64,000 bases of DNA. It comes from Pseudomonadota bacterium (GTDB taxonomy: Archaea; Thermoplasmatota; SW-10-69-26; JACQPN01; JAJPHT01). Location of the stretch: the NCBI GenBank assembly GCA_021325135.1, contig JAJPHT010000030.1, positions 124,001 through 188,000 of the forward strand, in the 5' to 3' direction. The notes beneath the pieces are model-generated. The model saw only the letters and a program-made list of their open reading frames with translations. It did not search any database and was not told where the DNA came from. Positions 1 to 8,339 of this stretch are shown here, in pieces. The position numbers and the translations under genes were made by a program. Numbering within the stretch: position 1 is the stretch's first letter; each line of letters begins with the position of its first letter.

Positions 1-3000
1 AGACGTTGAGCAGGTTGAATTGGTTCGACACGTTGGCGTTCTGGTTGAGGATCGCCGTCTGGATCGCGTTCACTTGGGAGAGCACGCTGGCGTTCGTGTT
101 GTTGACGCTCGCCCAGACGGCATTGACCTCGGACTGGAGCGTGGCGTTGGTGTTGTTCACCTGGAAGTTCACGTAGTTGAGCTGCGCGGACACGTTCGCG
201 TTGGCCTGCACAATCTGGACCTGGACAGCGTTGATTTGTGAGCCCAGGCTCGCATTCGTGTTGTTCACGAGGCCACTGATGCTGACGTACTGGCTCGACA
301 GGTTCGCATTCGTGTTCACGATCTGCGCTTGGAGCACGTTCGTTTGGCTGGTGATCGTTGCCTGGGCATTGCTGACGTTGGCCTCGATTTGGTTGAACTG
401 ATTCAACAGGAGCGGGTTGAGGTCCTGGTAGAGGCCGTACACTTCCGCGTCGGTGAGGGTGCGGTTGTAGACCCAGACCTCGTCGAGCCCCCCAAACCAG
501 GCGTTTGAAGCGCTCAGGGCCCCGCTCGTGCCCAGGGTGATGAGGCGGCCGCCGTTGGCGTCGAGCCCTCCGGGCGCGGGGACGCTGGCCACGAGGCTGC
601 CGTTGATGTACACGCGCAGGGTCGCGTTGTCGTACGTCATGGCGGCGTGGATCCAGGCGCCGCTGGAGAGGTTCGCGCCCGTGCTGCCCGTGACGATGGC
701 ACCGCCGATGGTCTGGGCCTTGTAGTTGAGCACGCGCGTCGTGCTGCTCGCGTAGAAGGTGGCGTTGTGCTGGCCGAAGAGGCCCCAAGGGTGAGCGAAG
801 CTCCAGCCCGAGCTGGCTGGATCGAGGCGCAGCCAGCCCGCGATGCTGAAGCTCGTGGAGCTCAAGGTGGAGACGTTTTGGCTGGCCCACTCGTTGCCAT
901 TGAAGCTCAGCGCGCCCCCCACGTGGCCCGCCGTCCAGTTGCCTAGGCTCGTGGCCACGAGGGATGCGTCGTTGTGGTACGGGCTGGCGTCGTGAACGAC
1001 CGTTCCATTGGCGTCGTCGAAAGGGTACATGGCGACGACGCTGCTGTCGATGGGCGGCGCGACGCCGTGGTTGAGCACCTCGCTGCGCAGGATGTTGAGC
1101 TGCGATTGCGTCGAGACGTTGAGGTTGGTCACCTGGGCGCTGAGCGCATTCACCTGCGTGCCCAGGCTGGCATTGGTCGTGTTGATGAGTGCCCCGATGG
1201 TGTTGAACTGGCTCGACACGTTCGCGTTCTGGGTCACGATGCTGGCCTGCACCAGGTTGGTCTGATTCGTGAGGTTCGACTGGGAACTCGCGATCATGCC
1301 CGAGAGGGCGTTGAACTGCGCCTGCGCCGAGACGTTGAGGTTTGAGATGCTCGCGCTCACCAGGCTGATTTGGTTGAGGATCGAGGCGTTCGTGTTGTTC
1401 ACGCTCGCCCCGACTTGATTCACCTGGGTGGCGATGCTCGCGTTGGTGTTGTTGACCAGGGTCGAGAGCGCGTTCACTTGGGTCGAGACGTTCGCGTTCT
1501 CGTTGACTATCTGGGCCTGGACGAAGTTGAACTGGGTTCCGACCGAGGCGTTGAGATTGGAGAGGTTCGTGCTCACGCCTGTGATTTGCGTCTGGATGCT
1601 CGTGTTCGTGTTGTTTAGCAAGAGGTTGGAATAGACGATTTGGCTCCCCAGGCTCGCGTTGGTGTTGTTCACGAGCTGCTGGGCGTAGGCGAGTTGGTTC
1701 GTCACGTTGGAATTGAGGTTCACGAGGCTCTGGGAGACGCTGGCGACCTGCGTGCTCACGTTCGTCTGAAAGTTGTTGATGTTCTGCTGGATCATGGCCG
1801 CCTGGGCCGAGACGTTCGTGTTGGTGTTGTTGATGCCCGCGTAGATGCCCAGGATCTGCTGGCCGACCCAGGAGTTGGAGGAATTAAAGAGCGCCGCGAT
1901 GGTCGTGGTCTGCTGCTGGATCGTGGAGTCCTGGTTGTTGATGTGGATGCCCACGTTGACTTGCTGGTTGTAGACCTGGCTGGCGACGTTGTTGATCAGG
2001 AATACGACCGAGAAGAGGTCGTAGCCGCGAATCCAGATGAACTGGTCCTGGTTGACCAATAGGCTCGCACTGGCGCTCGCGCCGGCAAGGACTTCCGTGA
2101 GAAGGCCGGCGCTGCTGGCCGTGCTGCCGGTGAGGAAGACGCGGACGTAGCGGACATCCTGGGGCGAGAAGGAGAGGACTTGCCGACCCTGGTAGTCCAC
2201 GTTGGCGCTCGTGCACACGCCCCCAGCGGACCCCGGCATCGTGGGGCCCACGCGGGTAGCGAGCCCGCCTCCTGCGCAGCCGTTCTGCGTGCTGTCCCAG
2301 AGCAGGCTCCATCCGTTGTGGACAGGGTCGGCGCTGGTCTCGACGCGATAGCCATAGAAGCTGCGTGCGTCGCCATCCCAAAGGTGGAGCGTCAGGTTGG
2401 TGAGCTTGGAGACACGGTTGAGATCCAGCGTCCCGAAGTAGGCCAACGTCTCGCCCTGCGCGGTGGCGTTCGCGGCGCTGCAGTAGGCCACCGTGGATTC
2501 AGCGCCATCCAGGCACGCCGCGCCGTTGCCGGTCACGCCGTTGCCGGGCACTCCCGTGTTGGCGGGCTGTCCCGTGCAGGAAAGCTGGAGGCAGAGGCTC
2601 CCGTCGCCGGCCGTGTCCTGTGCGGGGCTGGGCATCCAGTAGGGCTGCGTGCTGCCGGTGTAGTTGTACGCGTAGTCCACGAGTTGGGGTGGTTGGAGGT
2701 TGGCGTCGTAGATGTCCGTCTGGAGCGCGTATGTGTCCTGGGGGACTTCGAGGCTCGTGATCTCCCCGGGCAGGACCCACGTGGCGTACGTCTTCCCGTT
2801 GGCGCTCATCTGGAGGTAGGCCGGGTCGGTCTGCGTGTTCTTGATCTTCACCTGGTAGAGCGTGACGCCCACGTCGAGAAAGAGCTGGGGCTTCACGACG
2901 TTGAGCACGCCGTACGTGCTCGTGACTTGGCTAAAGGGGCAGGCCTCGCCGTTCGCGCCGGTGCAGGAGTAGCTGGCCAGGTCCGGGGGTGGCCAGACCA

Positions 3001-6000
3001 TGTGGCCGAAGTAGTCCTTCACCGCGATGTAATAGGTGTTGCCCACGTAGAGCGGCACGCGGCCGCCCACGACGCGGCTGCTTTCGGTGATGGTGGGCGT
3101 GGTGCTCACGTACACCTTGTAGAAGTCGGGGTTGAGGCCGAAGCCGGTGTTGTTGTCGAAGAAGTTGTAGTAGATCACTCCGTCCGCGTACACCTGCGGC
3201 ACGGGGCCTCCAGGGCTCGTTGTGCTGGTTGGGGCGTTGCCAATGGCGACGGGCCAGCTTTTCTTCGCCAAGACGCCGTTGACGGTGTCGGTGAAGCCGA
3301 TGGTGACGTAGTAGTTGCCCGGGGCAAGGTACGTCGTCGTCATGATGCTTAGGAAGTTGCCGTTCGTCGCGTTGTAGGAAGGGCCCACGCCGACGTTGTT
3401 GGGCAAGGGCGTGCCGTTGGCGTACGTGACCGTCATGTTGGTCATGTAGCCGCTGATGGGCCGATTGTTGACGTCGAGAATCAGGCCCTGGGCCATGATG
3501 TAGTCGCCTGACCGGACGAGGCCGGGGACCGTGATGTTGAACTGCGTCCCCCAGGTGAGGTTCACGCTGCCCATGCTTTGGAGCGTGGTCTGGTTGTAGG
3601 TCACGACGGGGCCGATGTAGAACGCGTTTTGGTCGGACTGAAGCGCCTGGGAAGAGGGCTGATAAGTAGGGCTGTTGTAGGCCGTGTAGACGCCGTTCTG
3701 GGTGGGCCATCCCGGGCAGGCGCCGCAGATGTTCGCCGACATGGGCGCCATGCTGACGCGGATGTCGGTGCTGCTCTCGGACTTGACGTAGGTGAAAACC
3801 TGGCCGGTGGTGACGAGGAGGTTGAAAGGGGAGGAGCAGAGCCATGTGGGCGATGTGGCGCTCGTGGGCACGGTGATGGTGCCAGTGGCGAGCTCCTTGC
3901 CCCCCACGCTGGCGCTCAATCCCCAGCCGATGGTGTAGGGTGCGTTCCCCGTGGCGATGACCCGAGCATTGAGGCACACGTTGGTGACCGTGTAGCTGGT
4001 GCTCAGGTACGGGTAGGCGTAGGTCCACAACATGCCCTTCAGGTCGCTGAACGAGCAGCACAGGTAGTTGGAGCCCGCGAACCACGCGCCGCCGGTCGCG
4101 TTCCACGTTTGGGTTCCCACCGTGAAGCTGTTGGGCCGGAGATACACGTTCAGGCCGGCCGAGTCGAATCCCATCTGCTTCTTCGCGAGGTTCGTGGGGG
4201 ATGAGGTGCCCGCGTCGGTGTAGGCGCCATCGGCATATACGCCGCCCGCAATGATCCCCTTCGCGTTGATGCTCGTGGGCAGTTTCAGCAGGGCGTCCGT
4301 GGTGACGTAGGGAAGAGTCGTTGTGCCGCTGAAGGCGTCGGATTCGCTGCTGAGACCCACGGTTCGCGTCTCGAAGTTGGGCACGCTGAACTCGGCGTGC
4401 CAGGTAAAGCTGGATCCCAGGACCGTGTCGTCCAGGGTGGGGAAACTTGTGGTCGTGTCGTTGAGGACGTAGCGCGACTTCATCGTCGTGAGCGGGTAGT
4501 AGGAACCCAGGCTCGTGTACTGTCCGGGGGGAAGGAACGTCCAGGCGCCGCCGGGGTTGAGTTGGACACCCACGCTGGTTCCGGCGGGCGGGGATTGGGT
4601 GGGCCAGACGCGCGCGTCGAGGAGCGAGACGAGGTTCTGGAAGTTGTGGATGTTGCTATTCGTTTGGGCGTACGCGGTGGTCGGATACGTGCCGTAGTAG
4701 ACGCGGAGGAAGGCGTCCTCCGTCGCGCTCTGGCCGGTCACGTTGATGGGCGTGACGTGCGTGCTCGTCGTGCGATGGTACGCCAGGCAGTTGTGGTAGG
4801 CGTTGTTGTAGTAGTTGTCCTGGCCCGCGGTGTTCTTCACATAGACTTGGTCGCCGGCGTTGACTTGGACGGGAGGCACGATGATGTAGCTCCACTGGCG
4901 ATAGACGCCGTCGGCGCTGCTGGCCTGGATTGTGCCAGACACGCCTGGAATGCCGGGGTTGCCCGCGTCCTGGAGGCTGCTGTTCTGGCCGCCGTTGGCA
5001 GGAGCGAGCACGTTCCAGGTGCCTTGCCAAGGGACACCGCAGATGGCGTTGGGCGCGTTGATGTCGCCACCGAGGCTGATGTCGATGCGCGTCAGGAGGC
5101 CGGCTTGGGGGGCGGTGTAGCCGATGGCGAAGTTCACGGTGTCGCGGTACGTCGTGCCGGGCTGGGGCGAGGCGTAGCTGCTGATCGTGTCCGTCACGGG
5201 CTGGGGATACGAGACGGGCATGGCGCTCCACTTGTGGGCGCTCCACGGGTAGGCTGAGGTCGGGCTCACCCACGCGCCGAGGTGGCAGGCCGTGCTCCCG
5301 CTCACGCTGGTCCATGTCGCGTTGTCGGTGCTCTCCTGGCAGCCGCCCATGAGATTGGGGCTGGCGTGGCCTGTGGTCAAGTAGTCCACGCCGTAGGTGC
5401 AAGGGAGGGCGCTGTGCTGCTGGAAGAGAATCCAGTAGGTCATGCCGGCCTGGATGTAGGTCTGGCCGGCGAAGGTGGCCGCGCCGTGGCCAAAGTAGGG
5501 CGTGGGCGGGTTGGTCAAGCCGATGCCGCCTGCGTTCGTGCTGATCTGGGGCGAGAGGCTCCAGTCCAGGAGACTGCCGGGTGCGCCGCTGTTGTCGGCG
5601 TACACCTGGACTTCGAGCATGATGTTCTCGCCCTCCTGAGGCCGGTCGCAGGTCGTCGTGTGGCCATGCACCTGGAGCGCGACTTGAGCGAGGAAGCCGC
5701 TCGTGCTGGGCTGCCACTTCTGGCGGAGGAACTGGTCGGCGTTGTAGTCGGTCCCGTCGTAGTTCGTCGTCGGGTTGCCTGTTGTTCCAGCGACGTTGAC
5801 GGTGTCGAGCAGAGACGCGTCGATGCTGGGCGACCCGGCCGAGGTGAGATCATCGGTGACGTCCCGCACCGTCCCATCGACGAGGCCGTTCGCGGCTTGG
5901 TTGATGCCGATCGTGGAGAACGAGGGCGCCTGAATGGCCCAGTAGGACCCGTTGTCTGAGACCGGAAGGGGTTTCCACGTGGGGCCCTCGTGCCCCCACT

Positions 6001-6940
6001 CGACATAGGGTTGGGTCGTGAAGCCCAACGCGGTGGCGGCCCAAGTCTTGTTGAGGCGGATTTCACTGCCGTAGTTGCTATGCCCCCAGGAGGGCGTGAA
6101 CTGGATCCGGAGGCCGGCCAGCTTTTGCGTGGTCACGTTGACAATGGTCAGGTTCGAGACACTCGTGTAGTAGCGAGTCACGCCCGTCAAGGCGTCGGTG
6201 AGATTGTACGCGCTGGCGTTGGTGAGGAGGGTCGTGGTCGTGACAAGGAGCGTTGTGCCCATGGTCGTGTTCGACAGCGTCGTCGTGATCGCGGGGTACG
6301 TCACGTTTCCTGGGAGGGTCTGGTTGAGCCACGAGGCGCGCGTGCTAGTGAGGACGGGGGTCGTGGCGGGTTGGAGTTGCTGGAGTTGCCACCAGAGGCC
6401 TTCGGCGCGGTTGAGCAAGAGGCTCGATGGGTCCCCGAGGCCGTAGCCGGCCTGGCCGGCGGTGAAGGTGCTCAGGCTCCACGGGACGTATTCGTCGCTG
6501 AGGCGAAGTTGGACGAGACTGGTGCTCTGGAGGGGTTCGGCGGGCACGATGATCTCCGGCCCCAGGGGGCCAGGTCGCGGCGTGCTGCGGGTCCACGAGG
6601 CACCCGCGTCGTAGCTCAACTCGTACTTCAGCAGGGTCCAGCTCTTGGTGAGGCCGACCCAGGATTGGTTGACCTGGATGCGGAAGCTGACGGGATCGTT
6701 CACCGTGAGGTTGTAGAGGCTCTGGGAAGCGTCGTCGTAGACGAGGACACTGTTGATGGTGCGCGTGCCTCCATCGAGGTTCACGAAGTTGAGCGTCTGG
6801 ATGCCGCCAAGGACCACGTTGGTGACGTTCGTCAAGGGGCCCACGCTGAGACTCTCGGCAGGCGGGGCGGCCAAGAGGCCCGAACCGAGGAGGAGAGCCA
6901 GCACGAGAAGGCCACGGAGGCGCTGGCGCGCAGCCACCAT
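1..6940 (-). CDS. Giant secreted surface fibre/adhesin protein (C-terminus beyond window)
   Basis: The frame is open from the ATG to the window edge, giving 2,313 codons with no stop, so the C-terminus is missing. Residues 1-25 form a signal peptide (MVAARQRLRG, then a Leu-rich stretch ending LLAA before PPAES). The next ~1,450 residues are Thr/Asn/Ser-rich beta-type sequence with few Cys and Ig-like segments. Residues ~1,497-1,626 resemble an F5/8 type C (discoidin) domain (LTLHLWDGDARSFYGYRVE, later VRYVRVFLTG). Residues 1,703-1,954 and from 2,207 on are 18-residue coiled-coil repeats. Between them lies a LamG-type lectin fold (~1,967-2,170; MYPFDDANGTVVHDAS, WIHAAMTYDN, FGGLDEVWVYNRTLTDAEVY). 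N-X-S/T sequons are very frequent. It is the last visible gene of a minus-strand operon, 65 bases after the previous stop. Surface localisation and adhesion are inferred from domains; the exact ligand is unknown. Confidence 0.85.
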   Translation of the reverse strand, partial: MVAARQRLRGLLVLALLLGSGLLAAPPAESLSVGPLTNVTNVVLGGIQTLNFVNLDGGTRTINSVLVYDDASQSLYNLTVNDPVSFRIQVNQSWVGLTKSWTLLKYELSYDAGASWTRSTPRPGPLGPEIIVPAEPLQSTSLVQLRLSDEYVPWSLSTFTAGQAGYGLGDPSSLLLNRAEGLWWQLQQLQPATTPVLTSTRASWLNQTLPGNVTYPAITTTLSNTTMGTTLLVTTTTLLTNASAYNLTDALTGVTRYYTSVSNLTIVNVTTQKLAGLRIQFTPSWGHSNYGSEIRLNKTWAATALGFTTQPYVEWGHEGPTWKPLPVSDNGSYWAIQAPSFSTIGINQAANGLVDGTVRDVTDDLTSAGSPSIDASLLDTVNVAGTTGNPTTNYDGTDYNADQFLRQKWQPSTSGFLAQVALQVHGHTTTCDRPQEGENIMLEVQVYADNSGAPGSLLDWSLSPQISTNAGGIGLTNPPTPYFGHGAATFAGQTYIQAGMTYWILFQQHSALPCTYGVDYLTTGHASPNLMGGCQESTDNATWTSVSGSTACHLGAWVSPTSAYPWSAHKWSAMPVSYPQPVTDTISSYASPQPGTTYRDTVNFAIGYTAPQAGLLTRIDISLGGDINAPNAICGVPWQGTWNVLAPANGGQNSSLQDAGNPGIPGVSGTIQASSADGVYRQWSYIIVPPVQVNAGDQVYVKNTAGQDNYYNNAYHNCLAYHRTTSTHVTPINVTGQSATEDAFLRVYYGTYPTTAYAQTNSNIHNFQNLVSLLDARVWPTQSPPAGTSVGVQLNPGGAWTFLPPGQYTSLGSYYPLTTMKSRYVLNDTTTSFPTLDDTVLGSSFTWHAEFSVPNFETRTVGLSSESDAFSGTTTLPYVTTDALLKLPTSINAKGIIAGGVYADGAYTDAGTSSPTNLAKKQMGFDSAGLNVYLRPNSFTVGTQTWNATGGAWFAGSNYLCCSFSDLKGMLWTYAYPYLSTSYTVTNVCLNARVIATGNAPYTIGWGLSASVGGKELATGTITVPTSATSPTWLCSSPFNLLVTTGQVFTYVKSESSTDIRVSMAPMSANICGACPGWPTQNGVYTAYNSPTYQPSSQALQSDQNAFYIGPVVTYNQTTLQSMGSVNLTWGTQFNITVPGLVRSGDYIMAQGLILDVNNRPISGYMTNMTVTYANGTPLPNNVGVGPSYNATNGNFLSIMTTTYLAPGNYYVTIGFTDTVNGVLAKKSWPVAIGNAPTSTTSPGGPVPQVYADGVIYYNFFDNNTGFGLNPDFYKVYVSTTPTITESSRVVGGRVPLYVGNTYYIAVKDYFGHMVWPPPDLASYSCTGANGEACPFSQVTSTYGVLNVVKPQLFLDVGVTLYQVKIKNTQTDPAYLQMSANGKTYATWVLPGEITSLEVPQDTYALQTDIYDANLQPPQLVDYAYNYTGSTQPYWMPSPAQDTAGDGSLCLQLSCTGQPANTGVPGNGVTGNGAACLDGAESTVAYCSAANATAQGETLAYFGTLDLNRVSKLTNLTLHLWDGDARSFYGYRVETSADPVHNGWSLLWDSTQNGCAGGGLATRVGPTMPGSAGGVCTSANVDYQGRQVLSFSPQDVRYVRVFLTGSTASSAGLLTEVLAGASASASLLVNQDQFIWIRGYDLFSVVFLINNVASQVYNQQVNVGIHINNQDSTIQQQTTTIAALFNSSNSWVGQQILGIYAGINNTNTNVSAQAAMIQQNINNFQTNVSTQVASVSQSLVNLNSNVTNQLAYAQQLVNNTNASLGSQIVYSNLLLNNTNTSIQTQITGVSTNLSNLNASVGTQFNFVQAQIVNENANVSTQVNALSTLVNNTNASIATQVNQVGASVNNTNASILNQISLVSASISNLNVSAQAQFNALSGMIASSQSNLTNQTNLVQASIVTQNANVSSQFNTIGALINTTNASLGTQVNALSAQVTNLNVSTQSQLNILRSEVLNHGVAPPIDSSVVAMYPFDDANGTVVHDASPYHNDASLVATSLGNWTAGHVGGALSFNGNEWASQNVSTLSSTSFSIAGWLRLDPASSGWSFAHPWGLFGQHNATFYASSTTRVLNYKAQTIGGAIVTGSTGANLSSGAWIHAAMTYDNATLRVYINGSLVASVPAPGGLDANGGRLITLGTSGALSASNAWFGGLDEVWVYNRTLTDAEVYGLYQDLNPLLLNQFNQIEANVSNAQATITSQTNVLQAQIVNTNANLSSQYVSISGLVNNTNASLGSQINAVQVQIVQANANVSAQLNYVNFQVNNTNATLQSEVNAVWASVNNTNASVLSQVNAIQTAILNQNANVSNQFNLLNV
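2..322 (-). repeat. 18-residue coiled-coil repeat field B (54-bp units)
   Basis: Five complete and one incomplete 18-residue units are read on the minus strand, continuing past the window edge. A typical unit is VNNTNASLGSQINAVQVQ. Hydrophobic residues recur at unit positions 1, 8, 12 and 15, and every unit carries an N-X-S/T sequon at position 5 or 7. Eighteen residues equal five turns of a 3.6-residue helix (7+11 spacing), the signature of a nearly straight coiled coil. The field follows the LamG domain after a linker that has a 4-residue stutter. Confidence 0.85.
1079..1834 (-). repeat. 18-residue coiled-coil repeat field A (14 exact units, 756 bp)
   Basis: Fourteen consecutive units of exactly 18 residues are read on the minus strand with no insertion or deletion, from INNTNTNVSAQAAMIQQN to VTNLNVSTQSQLNILRSE. 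Every unit has an N-glycosylation sequon in its first half (NAS, NVS, NTS, NVT, NLT) and hydrophobic residues at positions 1, 8, 12 and 15. The units diverge in sequence but not in length, so length seems to be under selection. The field leads directly into the LamG domain. Confidence 0.9.
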
Positions 6941-7005
6941 GCGGGCGTTCCCTTCGCCCCGCGCTTTTCTAGCTTTTGCACGACTCGCTGCGGAGGCCAC
7001 CGGGT

Positions 7006-8328
7006 TTAGGTGCGCTTACGGGGGCGCAAGGTGCGGCGCTTGCCGCGGAAGGCTCCTTGCGTTTTCCTGAGGCGCTGACCCAGGTTGATGATGGTGGGAG
7101 GGGAACGGCGTGCGGCCAACTCGGCAATGCGGAGGTCGGCGCGCTTGGATTCGAGGCTCGCCTCGCGCCTGGTCCGCGCGACGGCGGTCTGCCCAGCGGC
7201 GCGGCTGGCGGCGGCTGCGGCGCGCGCTTGGGCGGCGTACTTCTGGGCGTCCATCTTGATGCGCAGGGCGGCTTGCCGATCCTTGTCGGCCTGGTGGCGG
7301 GCTTGCGCGTTCGTCTTGGCGTCACCAAGGCGAGCGTCCTTGCCTGCTTGGAGCGCGTTGCGATCCTTTTCCAGATCCGTTATGAGTTGCTTGCGCGCAA
7401 GCTGATTGGCGCGCAGGCGATCCTTGTCCACGGCTCGGAGCGCCAAGTAGCGGTTCAGCGTGGGTCCCAACCAGGAGGGATTCTTCCGGATCAGGACGAG
7501 GAGGGGGATCGTCACGATGATCGCGAGGATGAGGAGGTTGAACCAGGCGGGACTCCCGATGATGGGGGTCAGGTGGGCCGGTATGGCGACGGGGCTCACG
7601 ACGCTGGCCTGGAGCCAGTCGGGGACCCCGTCCTGGTTCACGTCGTTCTGAAGGTTGAGTCCCGTCGCGGCGGCCAAGATGTTGACGCCCCCGCGGAGCG
7701 CCTCGCCCACGGGCCGAAAGATGCTCAAGAGGCCCCCCGAAGGACTGGGGCTGGCGTCGTGCTGGATCGTGACCGTTCGCTCCACGAGGCTGCTCCAGGT
7801 CTTGCCGTTCGTGCTGGCGAAGACCAGGAGGTGGCTGCCTTCGCTCAGGCTCGCGGGGTTGAACTGGTAGGTCCAGACGCCCGTCGCTGCCGTCTGGGTC
7901 GTCGCGGGAACGTTCTGGCCCTTCTCCCAGTAGTAGACCGTGCTTTGGGGGCGCGTGACGCCCTGGAAGAGGACGCTCCCACTGATCGTCTCGCCATTCT
8001 GGGGCGTGGTGACGATCATGTCGCTCTCGAACCTCGCGGGGCCTTCCTCGGCGAGGGGATCGTGGCCGGTGAGATGAACGAGGAGCGGGCTGGCCACGAG
8101 CCCGTTCCACCAGAGGAAGCCCCACAGGACGAGCACGAGAAGGAGGGGCAGGAGCAGGGCCGTGGCGATGGCGCCGCGCCGGTGCCCTTGGGCCCAAGTC
8201 TGGAGGTGGTGGCCGGCAGCATGGAAGCGCGCCCGGATCCCCACCCCGCCTTGGCTTGGCTGCTTGGGGTGTTTGCCTTCGAGGTTGAGTTGGAGTCGGA
8301 GGCGGAAGCCGCCACGCTTGGGCCGCAT
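7006..8328 (-). CDS. Bitopic/double-pass membrane protein with Ig-like ectodomain and basic coiled-coil tail
   Basis: 440 residues. A basic N-terminus is followed by a transmembrane helix (~53-75, LLLPLLLVLVLWGF). An exported segment holds an Ig/Big-like beta domain (~105-190, TTPQNGETISGSVLFQGV) and a calcium-loop-like motif (~229-239, DVNQDGVPDW). A second helix (~262-281) returns the chain to the cytoplasm, where residues ~285-440 are highly charged, Ala/Arg/Lys-rich and probably coiled coil. It lies 11 bases from the upstream gene and directly before the giant fibre gene, so a role in anchoring or exporting that protein is plausible but inferred. No family recognised. The Ca-loop motif recurs in the lipoprotein gene of the same operon. 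Confidence 0.8.
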   Translation of the reverse strand: MRPKRGGFRLRLQLNLEGKHPKQPSQGGVGIRARFHAAGHHLQTWAQGHRRGAIATALLLPLLLVLVLWGFLWWNGLVASPLLVHLTGHDPLAEEGPARFESDMIVTTPQNGETISGSVLFQGVTRPQSTVYYWEKGQNVPATTQTAATGVWTYQFNPASLSEGSHLLVFASTNGKTWSSLVERTVTIQHDASPSPSGGLLSIFRPVGEALRGGVNILAAATGLNLQNDVNQDGVPDWLQASVVSPVAIPAHLTPIIGSPAWFNLLILAIIVTIPLLVLIRKNPSWLGPTLNRYLALRAVDKDRLRANQLARKQLITDLEKDRNALQAGKDARLGDAKTNAQARHQADKDRQAALRIKMDAQKYAAQARAAAAASRAAGQTAVARTRREASLESKRADLRIAELAARRSPPTIINLGQRLRKTQGAFRGKRRTLRPRKRT

Positions 8329-8339
8329 CGGGGCACGTC

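Noticed and set aside
2..1834. Regular 54-bp periodicity suggestive of a CRISPR or satellite array
   Set aside because: Units are coding, diverged in sequence, have no spacers and keep an 18-codon protein repeat; not CRISPR.
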